From Candidatus Sphingomonas excrementigallinarum (GTDB lineage: Bacteria; Pseudomonadota; Alphaproteobacteria; Sphingomonadales; Sphingomonadaceae), in contig DXIH01000037.1 of NCBI GenBank assembly GCA_019112965.1, forward strand, positions 1 through 64,000: 64,000 bases of DNA, read 5' to 3'. Below, one piece after another: positions 40,892 to 50,226 of this stretch (position 1 is the first letter of the stretch; every line of letters begins with the position of its first letter). The notes below the pieces were generated by a model. It was not told where the DNA came from and searched no databases. It saw only the letters and a list, made by a program, of their open reading frames with translations. The translations under genes and the position numbers were made by a program.

Positions 40892-41271
40892 GCCTTCGAC
40901 AGGCGGCAACCCAGGCACAGCTTGTTGCCGTCCGGGTCGCGCAGATAGCCAAGATAGGCCGGACCCATCGGCGTCTGACGCTCGCCCACCGGCGCCTCGA
41001 TCGCGGTCCCGCCATGTGCCACGGCCGCCGCATGGGCGGCGTCGAGCTGCGCCGGATCGGCCGCGCCCAGGCCAATCGTCCCGCCATTGGCGAAGGTCGC
41101 CGCCTCGCCGTCGATCGGCCGTGTCACCATGAAGGCCGCGCCCTTGTGGCGATACAGAAGGCGCTCGCCCATCTGCATCCCGGGCTCGCCGCCCAGTGCA
41201 CCGAACAGCGCGTCGTAGAACGCCTTGGACCGCGCGAGATCGTTCGATCCGACCATGACATGGGTATACAT
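40888..41271 (-). CDS. VOC (glyoxalase/bleomycin resistance fold) protein
   Basis: 127 residues from ATG 41271. Beta-alpha-beta-beta-beta pattern, VMVGSNDLARSKAFYDALFG at the N-terminus and GYLRDPDGNKLCLGC at the end. Paralogous to the gene immediately upstream; likely a metalloenzyme or a binding protein acting on aldehyde/thiol adducts, but the substrate is unknown. Translationally coupled to both neighbours. Confidence 0.88.
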   Translation of the reverse strand: MYTHVMVGSNDLARSKAFYDALFGALGGEPGMQMGERLLYRHKGAAFMVTRPIDGEAATFANGGTIGLGAADPAQLDAAHAAAVAHGGTAIEAPVGERQTPMGPAYLGYLRDPDGNKLCLGCRLSKA

Positions 41272-41657
41272 CAGTTCGCCTCCACCAGATGCCGTGCGCA
41301 CAGCTTGTTGCCGGTCGGATCGCGCAAATACGCCAGATAGACCTTGCCGACAGGCACGTTGCGGATGCCGGGCGGGTCCTCGATCGCGGTGCCGCCGTGC
41401 GCCAGGCCCGCCGCGTACCAGGCATCGGCCTGTTCGGGCGATTCCATCGCGAAGCCCAGAGTAGCGCCATTGGCGTAGGTGGCGGGTTCGCCATTGATCG
41501 GCTTGGAGATCAGGAAGCGCGCGCCGTTATAGCTATAGACCAGCCGCCCAGCCGCATCGACCACGCCTTCCGGCGCGCCCAGCACGCCCAGCGTCGCGTC
41601 GTAGAAGCGCTTGGCCGCGGCGATGTCGTCGGCCCCCAACATGACATGGCTGAACAT
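41271..41657 (-). CDS. VOC (glyoxalase/bleomycin resistance fold) protein
   Basis: 128 residues: VMLGADDIAAAKRFYDATLG, NGARFLISKPING and AYLRDPTGNKLCARH. Clearly duplicated with the downstream VOC gene. Stop and next start share TGATG; its own ATG shares one base with the frmA stop. Part of the frmA operon, function otherwise unknown. Confidence 0.88.
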   Translation of the reverse strand: MFSHVMLGADDIAAAKRFYDATLGVLGAPEGVVDAAGRLVYSYNGARFLISKPINGEPATYANGATLGFAMESPEQADAWYAAGLAHGGTAIEDPPGIRNVPVGKVYLAYLRDPTGNKLCARHLVEAN

Positions 41658-42769
41658 CAGAAGATCACCACGCTGCGGATGCTCTCGCCCGCATGCATCA
41701 GGTCGAAGCCCTTGTTGATCTCCTCCAGTGTCAGCCGGTGGGTAATCATCGGGTCGATCTCGATCATGCCGTTCATATACCAGTCGACGATCTTGGGCGT
41801 GTCGGTGCGCCCGCGCGCGCCGCCGAACGCGGTGCCGCGCCAGTTGCGGCCCGTCACCAGCTGGAAGGGCCGCGTGCTGATCTCCTTGCCCGCCTCGGCC
41901 ACGCCGATGATGATGCTGGTGCCCCAGCCGCGGTGGCAGGATTCCAGTGCGGTGCGCATCACCTCGGTATTGCCCGTCGCGTCGAAACTATAGTCCGCGC
42001 CGCCATCGGTGAGTTCCAGCAGCTTGGCGATCGTCTCCTCGCGGCTCAGCCCCTTGGAGTTGAGGAAGTGGGTCATGCCGAAGCGGCGGCCCCATTCCTC
42101 ACGGTCGGGGTTGATGTCGACGCCAATGATCCGGCCCGCGCCCGCCAGCTTGGCGCCCTGGATGACGTTCAGGCCGATGCCGCCCAGGCCGAAAACGACG
42201 ATATTCTCGCCCGGCTGGACCTTGGCGGTATTGACCACCGCGCCCACGCCCGTCGTCACGCCGCAACCGATATAGCAGCTGGTGTCGAACGGCGCGTCTT
42301 CGCGGATCTTGGCCACCGCGATCTCGGGGAGAACGGTGAAGTTCGAGAAGGTCGAGCAGCCCATATAATGGAAGATCGGCTGCCCCTTATAGCTGAAGCG
42401 GGTCGTACCGTCGGGCATCAGGCCCTTGCCTTGCGTCGCACGGATCGCGGTGCACAGGTTCGTCTTGCCCGACAGGCACGACTTACACTGGCGGCATTCG
42501 GGGGTGTAGAGCGGGATGACGTGATCGCCCGGCACCACGCTGGTCACGCCCGCGCCAACCTCGCGCACGATGCCGCAGCCTTCATGGCCCAGCACGCTGG
42601 GGAAGATACCCTCGCTGTCGAAACCGTCGAGCGTATAGGCATCGGTGTGGCAGATGCCGGTCGCCATGATCTCGACCAGGACCTCACCGGCCTTGGGGCC
42701 TTCCAGATCGAGTTCGACGATTTCGAGCGGCTTCTTGGCTTCGAAGGCGACGGCGGCGCGGGTCTTCAT
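41657..42769 (-). CDS. frmA: S-(hydroxymethyl)glutathione dehydrogenase (class III alcohol dehydrogenase)
   Basis: 370 residues. Oxidises the formaldehyde-glutathione adduct. Catalytic-zinc region LGHEGCGIV and [12 protein letters not shown], the structural-zinc cysteine set [15 protein letters not shown], coenzyme loop [20 protein letters not shown]. First gene of frmA-VOC-VOC-purU-fghA, all overlapping by 1-4 bases, a full formaldehyde-to-formate route. Confidence 0.97.
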   Translation of the reverse strand: MKTRAAVAFEAKKPLEIVELDLEGPKAGEVLVEIMATGICHTDAYTLDGFDSEGIFPSVLGHEGCGIVREVGAGVTSVVPGDHVIPLYTPECRQCKSCLSGKTNLCTAIRATQGKGLMPDGTTRFSYKGQPIFHYMGCSTFSNFTVLPEIAVAKIREDAPFDTSCYIGCGVTTGVGAVVNTAKVQPGENIVVFGLGGIGLNVIQGAKLAGAGRIIGVDINPDREEWGRRFGMTHFLNSKGLSREETIAKLLELTDGGADYSFDATGNTEVMRTALESCHRGWGTSIIIGVAEAGKEISTRPFQLVTGRNWRGTAFGGARGRTDTPKIVDWYMNGMIEIDPMITHRLTLEEINKGFDLMHAGESIRSVVIF

Positions 42770-42876
42770 GGGTCCTGTCTCCTGGGCTGGCCGCCCTGAT
42801 GCCCCGTGGCGCGCGCCGGTGCAACCAACGAAAGCCCCGAGCGATTGATGCCGACCACAACCCCAGGAGAGCGACG

Positions 42877-43080
42877 ATGACCGAGTTCAAAAAAGGCGAC
42901 CATGTCGAATGGAACAGCCATGGCGGCACCGCCGAGGGCAAGGTCGTCAAGAAACAGACCAGCGATACCGAGATCAAGGGCCACACCGTCCGCGCGTCGA
43001 AGGACGAGCCGCAATACATAGTAGAGAGTGACAACGGCGGAAAGGCGGCGCACAAGGCGGACGCGCTGAAGAAAGCGTGA
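42877..43080 (+). CDS. DUF2945 / hypervirulence-associated TUDOR-domain small protein
   Basis: 67 residues from ATG 42877, with AGGAGAG a few bases before it. The sequence [20 protein letters not shown] and [20 protein letters not shown] is the DUF2945 (HVA1) pattern, a small beta-barrel. Often near stress-related genes; function unknown. Divergent from frmA. Confidence 0.88.
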   Translation: MTEFKKGDHVEWNSHGGTAEGKVVKKQTSDTEIKGHTVRASKDEPQYIVESDNGGKAAHKADALKKA

Positions 43081-43136
43081 TTCACGCGCGACCCGCCGAA
43101 CGGCTGGGGCGCAGAAGGATTAAGGGAAGGAATAAC

Positions 43137-43397
43137 ATGGCCACCGCAACCACGGGCACCGGCATCCACGCACCGGTCCAGCCGTCCGAGGAACTGGGCG
43201 CGATCGTCGGCAACGAGAAGCTGCCGCGCAGCCAGGTCATCAGCAAGGTGTGGGACTATATCAAGGCCAACAACCTGCAGAACCCCGAGAACAAGCGGGA
43301 AATCCTGGCCGACGACAAGCTGAAGAAGGTGTTCGGCAAGGACAAGTGCACCATGTTCGAGATGAACAAGTTCATCTCGGCGCACCTGAAGAAGTAA
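43137..43397 (+). CDS. SWIB/MDM2 domain protein
   Basis: 86 residues; nearly all is a SWIB domain (SQVISKVWDYIKANNLQNPE ... CTMFEMNKFISAHLKK). AGGGAAGGAA ribosome-binding site. Found as single-domain proteins in several bacterial groups, including sphingomonads; role in bacteria not established. Probably co-transcribed with the DUF2945 gene. Confidence 0.9.
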   Translation: MATATTGTGIHAPVQPSEELGAIVGNEKLPRSQVISKVWDYIKANNLQNPENKREILADDKLKKVFGKDKCTMFEMNKFISAHLKK

Positions 43398-43456
43398 GTC
43401 CTGCTCGCGTCCCGGCGACCATGCCGGGGCGCGCCCCTCCCCGCCCGCGCTGCCGA

Positions 43457-43879
43457 TTAACGCAGGTCCAGGACCAGCGGCTTGCGCGCGGGCGGTGTCG
43501 CGGCCGGTTTTGGGGCCGCAGACGATGCACGATCCTTTGGCCCGGAAAGCGTCGGCGTCGGCGTTGCCGATGGTGACGGACTGGGCGTATCGACACGGCC
43601 CGCCTCGATCTGGTTCAGCCGCTGCTCGACCAGTTGCGCATCCAGCAGCTTGCGATCCCCCTGCATCGCCGCCACCTGCGCCTCCAGCGCCGCCACGCGC
43701 TGTTCCAGCATTTTGACCCGCACCTGATCCTCGGTCCGGGACACCATGTCCTTGGCGACCTTCTCCTGCCGCGCCCGCTCCTGCGCGTCGGCATCGGCCA
43801 GGCGCGTGTCCGCATTGCTCCGCTGGTTGCAGGCGGTGAGGGCAAGGGTCAGCAGCCAAAGGGAAACGGCACGGCGCAT
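43457..43879 (-). CDS. coiled-coil lipoprotein of unknown function
   Basis: 140 residues. Lipoprotein signal SLWLLTLALTAC (Cys near 17), then a long helical heptad-like stretch (EDQVRVKMLEQRVAALEAQV) and a Pro/Ser/Thr-rich C-terminal tail. I do not recognise a family. The start at 43879 gives the lipobox; the open frame extends further but the upstream part is in a repeat. Confidence 0.8.
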   Translation of the reverse strand: MRRAVSLWLLTLALTACNQRSNADTRLADADAQERARQEKVAKDMVSRTEDQVRVKMLEQRVAALEAQVAAMQGDRKLLDAQLVEQRLNQIEAGRVDTPSPSPSATPTPTLSGPKDRASSAAPKPAATPPARKPLVLDLR

Positions 43880-43904
43880 TGGGCGTACTCGGATTAGAGA
43901 AAAA

Positions 43905-44032
43905 TCCTCCCCGGCACGGGGAGGTGGCAGGCCACAGGCCTGACGGAGGGAGGCTTCCACGCAGGTCACCCTTCGCCGTAGCCCCCCTCCACCATCCTTC
44001 GGATGGTCCCCCTCCCCGTGCCGGGGAGGAAT
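43905..44032. repeat. palindromic repeat pair, family B
   Basis: CCTCCCCGGCACGGGGAGG with GGCAGGCCACAGGCCTGACG on the left; CCCCCTCCACCATCCTTCGG, ATGGTCCCCCTCCCC and CGTGCCGGGGAGGAATT on the right. Its right edge touches the xthA stop codon. Confidence 0.87.
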
Positions 44033-44808
44033 TACAGGTCCCGCAACTTTACCCAGGTCGGGGCGTGGTCGCTGGCCTTTTCGCGCCCGCGATAGCTCTT
44101 GTCGACGCCCGCATCGACCAGCTGGTCGGCGGCCTGCGGGCTGAGCAGCAGGTGGTCGATACGGAACCCCGCATCGCGCTGCCACGACCCGGCCTGATAG
44201 TCCCAGAAGGTCCATACCCCGCCCTTGGGCGCGCGCGTGCGCAGCGAGTCCGTCCACCCTTGCGCCAGCAACCGGCGATAGGCCTGACGGCTTTCCGGCT
44301 GCATCAGCGCATCGCTCGCCATGGCGGGGACCGAGAAGGTGTCGTCGTCATTGGGGATGACGTTATAATCTCCGGCCAGCACGGCGGGCACTTCCTCCGC
44401 CAGCAATTCGCGTGCCCGGGTCGCCAACCGCTCCATCCAGCGCAGCTTATAGTCGAATTTCGGCCCCGGTAGTGGATTGCCGTTGGGCAGATAGAGCGAG
44501 GCGACGACCAGGCCGTTCACCTCGCATTCGAGGTAACGGCTATGTTCGTCCTCATCCTCGCCCGCCAGCCCGCGCTGCCGCTCGACCGGCTGGGCACCGC
44601 GCGCAAGGACCGCGACGCCGTTCCAGCTCTTCTGACCATGCCAGACCGCGCCGTAACCGGCGGCCTCGATATCCTTGATCGGAAAGGTCTCGTCGCTGGC
44701 CTTCAATTCCTGAAGGCAGACGATATCGGCCTCCGCCTCGGCCAGATATTCGAGCAGGCGGGGCAGACGGGCCTTGATCCCGTTGACGTTGTACGTGGTG
44801 ATCTTCAC
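44032..44808 (-). CDS. xthA: exodeoxyribonuclease III
   Basis: 258 residues from a GTG start. Exonuclease/endonuclease/phosphatase fold: TTYNVNGIKAR, CLQELKASDETFP, GDYNVIPNDDD and the catalytic SDHAPTW at the C-terminus. Repairs abasic sites and 3'-blocked ends. It begins one codon after the erpA stop and is probably co-transcribed with it. Confidence 0.95.
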   Translation of the reverse strand: MKITTYNVNGIKARLPRLLEYLAEAEADIVCLQELKASDETFPIKDIEAAGYGAVWHGQKSWNGVAVLARGAQPVERQRGLAGEDEDEHSRYLECEVNGLVVASLYLPNGNPLPGPKFDYKLRWMERLATRARELLAEEVPAVLAGDYNVIPNDDDTFSVPAMASDALMQPESRQAYRRLLAQGWTDSLRTRAPKGGVWTFWDYQAGSWQRDAGFRIDHLLLSPQAADQLVDAGVDKSYRGREKASDHAPTWVKLRDL

Positions 44809-44809
44809 G

Positions 44810-45148
44810 TCAGACCGAGAAGCTGGTGCCACAACCACAGCCCGAGGCCGCGTTGGGGTTCTTCACCTGAAACGCCGCGCCGCCAAGCGACTCGACATAA
44901 TCGACCTGTGCGCCCCGGACGAGGTCCAGACTGATGCTGTCGACGACCAACGTGACGCCATCGGTCTGCGCAACCGCATCATCGTCAGCGGGCGCATCGG
45001 CCAGGCCGAACTTGTACTGGAAGCCCGAACAGCCGCCGCCTTCGACCGACAGACGCAGGATGGCGGGCTTGTTCTGCCGCTCGGCGATCGTCGCGACACG
45101 CGCCGCGGCGGCCGGGGTCAGCGCGATTTCGGAAATGCTGGTGGCCAT
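44810..45148 (-). CDS. erpA: iron-sulfur cluster insertion protein ErpA
   Basis: 112 residues. A-type carrier with the three cysteines in GGGCSGFQYKF and SGCGCGTSFSV. Transfers Fe-S clusters to target enzymes. The start at 45148 gives MATSISEIAL. Precedes xthA. Confidence 0.95.
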   Translation of the reverse strand: MATSISEIALTPAAAARVATIAERQNKPAILRLSVEGGGCSGFQYKFGLADAPADDDAVAQTDGVTLVVDSISLDLVRGAQVDYVESLGGAAFQVKNPNAASGCGCGTSFSV

Positions 45149-45197
45149 GGGAGTGAGATAGGCGCGAGGGGCGAACGGGGCAATCCCGCTTCCGCTA

Positions 45198-45341
45198 TTC
45201 CTCCCCTGCAAGGGGAGGTGTCAGGGCGTCAGGCCTGACGGAGGGGTGTCGACGCCGGTATGATTTCGGTCGCGAGCGCCACTGCCCCTCCACCATCGCT
45301 TCGCGATGGTCCCCCTCCCCAAGCACAGCTTGGGGAGGAAT
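45198..45341. repeat. palindromic repeat pair, family B
   Basis: CCTCCCCTGCAAGGGGAGG on the left with GTCAGGCCTGACGGAGGGG; CCCCTCCACCATCGCTTCGC, ATGGTCCCCCTCCCC and CTTGGGGAGGAAT on the right. Confidence 0.87.
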
Positions 45342-45349
45342 ATGCACCG

Positions 45350-46150
45350 TCAGTCCTGCGCGGCCGGGCCGTCGGAGGAGACGGGAATCTGGTGGATCGC
45401 ATGATCCTGCGACGCGGTCAGATAGTCGCCGGTGGTGAGGAAGGGGACCGGGTTGACGGCATGGCCGTCCATGCGGACTTCATAATGAAGGTGCGGGCCG
45501 GTCGAACGGCCGGTCGAACCCATCAGCGCGATCAGCTGGCCGCGCGTCACGCGGGCGCCGTCGGCGACCAGGATCTTGGACAGATGGCCGTAACGCGTGG
45601 CGATACCCTTGCCATGGTTGATCTCGACCAGATTGCCATAGCCACCCTGCCAGCTGGCGTGATCGACGATACCGTCGGCGGTGGCATAGATCGGCGTGCC
45701 GACCGGACCCGGAATATCAACCCCGGCATGCATCGCGGCGGTGCCGCGGAACGGGTCGGAGCGGATACCGAAATTGCTGGTGAACTGGAGCTTTTCGACC
45801 GGATGGACCGAGGGGATCGCGATCACGCCGTTCGGGCGGGCGTCCATCTTCTTCCAGGTCTGGAACAGGGTGCGGAACTGCTGATCGGTGCGAAGGTCGG
45901 CGGAGGCTTCGGCGCTGTTGGCGGGGATGAACTCGCCCCCGACCGCCTTGCCGGCGCTATGGGCCGGAGCGGTGGCGGGAGCCGAATGGGCCGCCGCCAT
46001 CTGGCTGGACGAACCGATCGTCAGGGCAGCAATGAGTGCGAAGCGTACGTGCGATGCAATCGATTTACCCGAGAACAGCAGTTGATTCATCGAACCCCGA
46101 ACCCTTGTCGCCGAACGATCCCGCAGTCGGAAAAGCCCGGCTTCGTTCAT
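45350..46150 (-). CDS. M23 family peptidase (peptidoglycan hydrolase)
   Basis: 266 residues. N-terminal membrane/signal segment (FALIAALTIGSSSQMAAA), a helical spacer, then the M23 domain with SNFGIRSDPFRGTAAMHAGV, DIPGPVG and HLHYEVRMDG; metal ligands H, D and HxH are all present, so an active zinc endopeptidase is predicted. Cleaves peptidoglycan cross-links in the periplasm. An internal Met at 46090 is an alternative start. Confidence 0.93.
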   Translation of the reverse strand: MNEAGLFRLRDRSATRVRGSMNQLLFSGKSIASHVRFALIAALTIGSSSQMAAAHSAPATAPAHSAGKAVGGEFIPANSAEASADLRTDQQFRTLFQTWKKMDARPNGVIAIPSVHPVEKLQFTSNFGIRSDPFRGTAAMHAGVDIPGPVGTPIYATADGIVDHASWQGGYGNLVEINHGKGIATRYGHLSKILVADGARVTRGQLIALMGSTGRSTGPHLHYEVRMDGHAVNPVPFLTTGDYLTASQDHAIHQIPVSSDGPAAQD

Positions 46151-46177
46151 CCTATGCTGTGTCGCAGCCCCACCGCG

Positions 46178-47002
46178 TTACAGACGGTCAGCTTGTGCCT
46201 TTATGGGTTCCTCGTCCGCAAGAGGCGCATAGAAATCGCGCGTCAAACCGGCTGTATCGCGCGCCGAAACGTTGAACGGTGGCTTAACGACCCCCCGAAA
46301 ATGGCGGCGGACCAGCATTCGCCAGTGTTCGGCGGGCTCGATGTCATGCCCCGCCGCCAGATATCCAAACCATTTCGCGCCGAATCCGACATGCCGAATC
46401 TCATCGGTGTAGATACGGTTGAGGATGCGCGCTGAGGCCTCGTCACCCCCGGCGCGGAACCGCGCGACCGTCTCCGGCGTGACGTCGAGCCCCCTCGCCT
46501 CCAGCACCATCGGCACGACGGCCAGCCGCGCCATGGCGTCATGCGCGGTTTCCTCCGCCGCTTCCCAAAGCCCGGCATGGGCGGGCAGTTCGCCATAGCC
46601 CGATCCCAGCGTCTTCAACCGGCGATGCAGGACGGCGAAGTGCATCGCCTCGTCCGCGCCGACCGAAATCCAGTCGTCGACGAAGGTGCGGGGAAACTGC
46701 CCGCCGAACCGCCCCGCCGCGTCGAAGGCCAGGTCGATCGCGGCGAACTCGATATGCGCCAGCGCATGGAGCAGCGCGATCCGCCCCTTTTCGGAGCCCC
46801 CGCGCCCACGTTTGGGCATCCGGTTGGGCGGCAGCAGCTCGGGCCGATCGGGACGACCCGGCGCATCGGGCATCGCGACGTCGAAGTCATGCGCCAGTTC
46901 GCCGCGACGCCAGCCGCGCGCCACCGCCCGCGCGGCGCGCACCTTGGCCAGCGGATCGCTTTCGCGCAGGACGGCGGCGCAGGCTTGGGCAATGGAGGTC
47001 AA
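46178..47002 (-). CDS. DUF455 ferritin-like protein
   Basis: 274 residues, largely helical, with HIEFAAIDLAFDAAG, DEAMHFAVLHRRL and TDEIRHVGFG, the E-x-x-H pairs of a di-iron four-helix bundle. DUF455 proteins are ferritin-like oxidoreductase candidates of unknown substrate. It overlaps the bcp stop by four bases, so it is co-transcribed with a peroxiredoxin. Confidence 0.9.
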   Translation of the reverse strand: MTSIAQACAAVLRESDPLAKVRAARAVARGWRRGELAHDFDVAMPDAPGRPDRPELLPPNRMPKRGRGGSEKGRIALLHALAHIEFAAIDLAFDAAGRFGGQFPRTFVDDWISVGADEAMHFAVLHRRLKTLGSGYGELPAHAGLWEAAEETAHDAMARLAVVPMVLEARGLDVTPETVARFRAGGDEASARILNRIYTDEIRHVGFGAKWFGYLAAGHDIEPAEHWRMLVRRHFRGVVKPPFNVSARDTAGLTRDFYAPLADEEPIKAQADRL

Positions 47003-47454
47003 AGCGCGCGCGCCGCCCCTAGCACCGCCTCGGCATGGCCGGGCACCTTCACCTTGCGCCAGCTCTGCGCCAGCTTGCCGTCGCGGTCGAACAGGAAGGT
47101 CGCGCGCTCGATGCCCATATAGGTCTTGCCGTAGAGCTTCTTCTCGCCCCAGACGCCGAACGCCTCACAGGCCGTGCCGTCCTCGTCGCTGACCAGTTCG
47201 ACCGCCAGTGCGTGCTTTTCGCTGAACTTGCGATGCTTGGCCGGACTGTCCTTGGAGATGCCGATCACCCGCACGCCCGCACCCGCGAAATCCCCGGCCA
47301 GCGCGGTGAAGTCCTGCGCCTCGCGCGTGCAGCCGCTGGTGTCGTCCTTGGGATAGAAATAGACGACCAAGGGCCCGGCCAGATCGCCCAGCGCCAGCTT
47401 TTCGTCGTCGGCGGTCGTGACCGTCACCGCCGGAATTGCGTCACCCTGCTGCAT
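46999..47454 (-). CDS. bcp: peroxiredoxin of the Bcp/PrxQ group
   Basis: 151 residues. The peroxidatic Cys is in DDTSGCTREAQDF. The second Cys found five residues later in E. coli Bcp is Gln here; the third Cys, in TACEAFGVWGEK, is kept. Reduces hydroperoxides via thioredoxin. Its first 14 bases overlap the end of glnE. Confidence 0.94.
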   Translation of the reverse strand: MQQGDAIPAVTVTTADDEKLALGDLAGPLVVYFYPKDDTSGCTREAQDFTALAGDFAGAGVRVIGISKDSPAKHRKFSEKHALAVELVSDEDGTACEAFGVWGEKKLYGKTYMGIERATFLFDRDGKLAQSWRKVKVPGHAEAVLGAARAL

Positions 47455-50116
47455 CGTCCACTCCTTGCCAGACTCGGGCTACCTCCTGCCGCGTCGCCTC
47501 CAGCGTGGCAACCACCGTCGGCCAGTCCGGCAGGCCCATGGCGCGCGCGATCAGCGGGCGGGTCGGCTCGGGCGGCTCCTGTCCATCGGGCACCAGCAGG
47601 CGGAAGGACACGAGCGCCTGGGTCAGCACATCATGCGCCTGCGCCATGGTCGACGGCATCAGCCCCTCGGCCACCAGCGCGCCGATCGCCCGGCCCAGAT
47701 CGGGGTCGAAGCCGATCCGGTGGACCAACTGCGTGCGGTGCACCGCGAACTCCAGATCGACCAGACCGCCGGGAAGCAGCTTGACGTCGAGCGGCCCCTG
47801 CGGCGGCTTGTGCCGCGCCATCTCCGCGCGCATCTCGCCCGCCTCGGCCGCCACGTCACGCGCGGGCCGGTTGCCGTTCAGCACATCGGCGACGATCGCG
47901 GCCACCGCCGCGCGCGCGTCCGCCGAGCCGAAGATGGGACGGGCGCGGGTCAATGCCATGTGTTCCCAGGTCCAGGCGTCTTCGCGCTGATATCTCGCGA
48001 AACTCTCGACGGAAACCACCAGCGGCCCCTGCGTGCCCGAGGGTCGCAACCGCGTGTCGACCGGATAGAGCGGCCCCGCCTGGGTCGGCACCGACAGCGC
48101 CGCCGTCACCCGCTGCGCCAGCCGGTTGTAATAGAGCGTCGCCCCCAGCGGCTTGGGCCCATCGGACTCGGCGGCGAAATCGCCGGTGAACAGATAGACG
48201 AGATCAAGGTCGGAGGCATGAGTCAGCGCCGCGCCGCCCATCCGCCCCAGCGCCAGGATGACCAGCTCGCTATCCGGCACGCGGCCATGCGCCGCGACGA
48301 ATTGATCGACCGTCGCCTGCGCCAGCACGCCGACCGCCGCTTCGGCGACGCGGGCATAGCCGCCCGCCACCTCCAGCGGATCGGCCCGCCCCGCGACGAT
48401 CTGCGCGCCCAAGGCAAAGCGCAGTTCACCGACAACGCGACGAACGTGATCGAGCCGGTCCTGATAGTCCTGCCCGCTTTCGCCGCCGCGCATCGCGCGT
48501 TCGAGGAATGCGACGGCGGGCAGCGGCTCAAAGGCGGAGGCGTCGATCAGCCCGTCGAGCAGCGCCGGACGCCGCGCCAGCTCGGCCGCCAGGGGTGCGG
48601 CATGGCTGAGGATCGCGACGGTCAGGCTGGCGAGCCCCGGTCGCGCCTCCAGCAGGCGGAAGATGTTGATCGCACTCGTCATCCGCTCGAACAGCGAATC
48701 GAGCTTCAAGATGGCGGCATCGGGGTCGGGCGCGTCGGCCAGCGCTTCGACCAGCGTGGGCAGCACCGCGTCCAGCGCCTCGCGTGCCGCCGGGCTGCGC
48801 AGCGCGGCATAGTCGCCGCCGCGCCATGCCGCGATCCGCCGCGCCGCCGCCTCGACGTCGCGCAAGCCCGCCGCCGCCAGCCGCGCGTTCAGGAGGACCG
48901 GATCGTGCGGCAGGCGGGGCCGTTCGTCCGCGTCGAGCGCATCGTAGAAGCGCCCGACCCGTTCGGTGACGGGGGCGAGCATATCGATCAGCGCCTCGCC
49001 ATCCACCAGTCCGTGGAGCCGCGCCACCCGGTCCAGCCCCTCGCCCATCGGCAGTTGATGGGTCTGGCGATCGTCGATCATCTGCACCCGATGCTCGATC
49101 GTGCGCAACAGGACATAGGCACTGGTCAGCGCCGCCGCCTGCTCCGCATCGATCCGCCCCGCCTCGGCCAGTTTCGCCAGCGCGTCACGGGTGGCGGGCG
49201 CCCGCAGTGCGGGATCGCGTCCGCCATGGATCAACTGGTGGATCTGCGCGAAAAACTCGATCTCGCGAATGCCGCCGCGACCGCGCTTCAGGTCATAGCC
49301 CGGCCCCATGGCCTGTCCCTGCGCATGATGGTCGCGAATGCGCCGGGTCAGGTCGCGAATCTCGCCGACCGCGCCGAAGTCCAGCGCGCGCCGCCACACG
49401 AACGGGCGGATCGCGTCGAGGAAGCGCTGGCCCAGCGCCAGATCCCCCGCCGCCGCCCGCGCCCGGATAAAGGCCGCCCGCTCCCAGGTCAGCGCCTGGC
49501 TTTCGTAATAGGCGATCGCCCCTTCGACGGGAATCGCGATCGGGGTCGCCTCTGGGGAAGGCCGCAACCGCAGGTCGACACGCAGCACATAGCCATCGCC
49601 GTCGCGCGCCTGCAGCAGTTCGACCACCCGCTTGCCGATCCGCACCGCCGCATCCTCCGGCTCCTCGCGCGGGCGGCGGGGCAGCGTCTTCGGATCGAAG
49701 ATCAGGATCGGATCGATGTCGGACGAATAGTTGAGTTCGCGACTGCCCTGCTTGCCCAGCGCGATGGCGGCGAAACCGACCGGCTCGGCCCCCGGCGTCC
49801 GCTCCTCGATCGCGGCGCGGATCGCACGGTCGAGCGATCGGTCGGCGAAGTCGGTCAGCCGGTGCGTCACCTCGGTCAGGTCATACAGGCCCGCCAGATC
49901 GCCCAGCGCCACGGTAAGCGCCTGCGCGCGCCGTTCACGCCGCAACCGGGTGCCGACGGGTAGCTCCTCCGCCACATGGGGCGGCGCGAGCAACTCGCCC
50001 GCCAGCGCCGCCGCCTCGATCTCCGGTTCACGGTCGAGCAGCATCGCCAGGAAGGACGAATGCCGACGCGCACGGGCAACGGCGTCGGGCAGGGCGCAAG
50101 GGGACGGGCTATTCAT
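47441..50116 (-). CDS. glnE: bifunctional glutamine synthetase adenylyltransferase/deadenylylase
   Basis: 891 residues, slightly shorter than the E. coli protein. Two nucleotidyltransferase domains are visible: deadenylylase GSRELNYSSDIDPILIFD near residue 125 and adenylyltransferase LGRMGGAALTHASDLDLVY near 620. The helical linker with GYDLKRGRGGIREIEFF lies between. Modifies glutamine synthetase in response to PII signals. The stop overlaps bcp. Confidence 0.95.
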   Translation of the reverse strand: MNSPSPCALPDAVARARRHSSFLAMLLDREPEIEAAALAGELLAPPHVAEELPVGTRLRRERRAQALTVALGDLAGLYDLTEVTHRLTDFADRSLDRAIRAAIEERTPGAEPVGFAAIALGKQGSRELNYSSDIDPILIFDPKTLPRRPREEPEDAAVRIGKRVVELLQARDGDGYVLRVDLRLRPSPEATPIAIPVEGAIAYYESQALTWERAAFIRARAAAGDLALGQRFLDAIRPFVWRRALDFGAVGEIRDLTRRIRDHHAQGQAMGPGYDLKRGRGGIREIEFFAQIHQLIHGGRDPALRAPATRDALAKLAEAGRIDAEQAAALTSAYVLLRTIEHRVQMIDDRQTHQLPMGEGLDRVARLHGLVDGEALIDMLAPVTERVGRFYDALDADERPRLPHDPVLLNARLAAAGLRDVEAAARRIAAWRGGDYAALRSPAAREALDAVLPTLVEALADAPDPDAAILKLDSLFERMTSAINIFRLLEARPGLASLTVAILSHAAPLAAELARRPALLDGLIDASAFEPLPAVAFLERAMRGGESGQDYQDRLDHVRRVVGELRFALGAQIVAGRADPLEVAGGYARVAEAAVGVLAQATVDQFVAAHGRVPDSELVILALGRMGGAALTHASDLDLVYLFTGDFAAESDGPKPLGATLYYNRLAQRVTAALSVPTQAGPLYPVDTRLRPSGTQGPLVVSVESFARYQREDAWTWEHMALTRARPIFGSADARAAVAAIVADVLNGNRPARDVAAEAGEMRAEMARHKPPQGPLDVKLLPGGLVDLEFAVHRTQLVHRIGFDPDLGRAIGALVAEGLMPSTMAQAHDVLTQALVSFRLLVPDGQEPPEPTRPLIARAMGLPDWPTVVATLEATRQEVARVWQGVDDAAG

Positions 50117-50226
50117 AAGCCCGCTTCTACTCTGCAGTGAGCCTGAGAAGAAACTCTTTCCAGCAGGTTAAGAAAAAGCAATTCAGATCATTTGCAACTT
50201 GTCAAGACGCGATCAGTTATGTTGCC

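Noticed and set aside
47417..49963. 848-codon open frame on the plus strand opposite glnE
   Set aside because: No recognisable motif, composition typical of an antisense shadow; glnE on the other strand is unambiguous.
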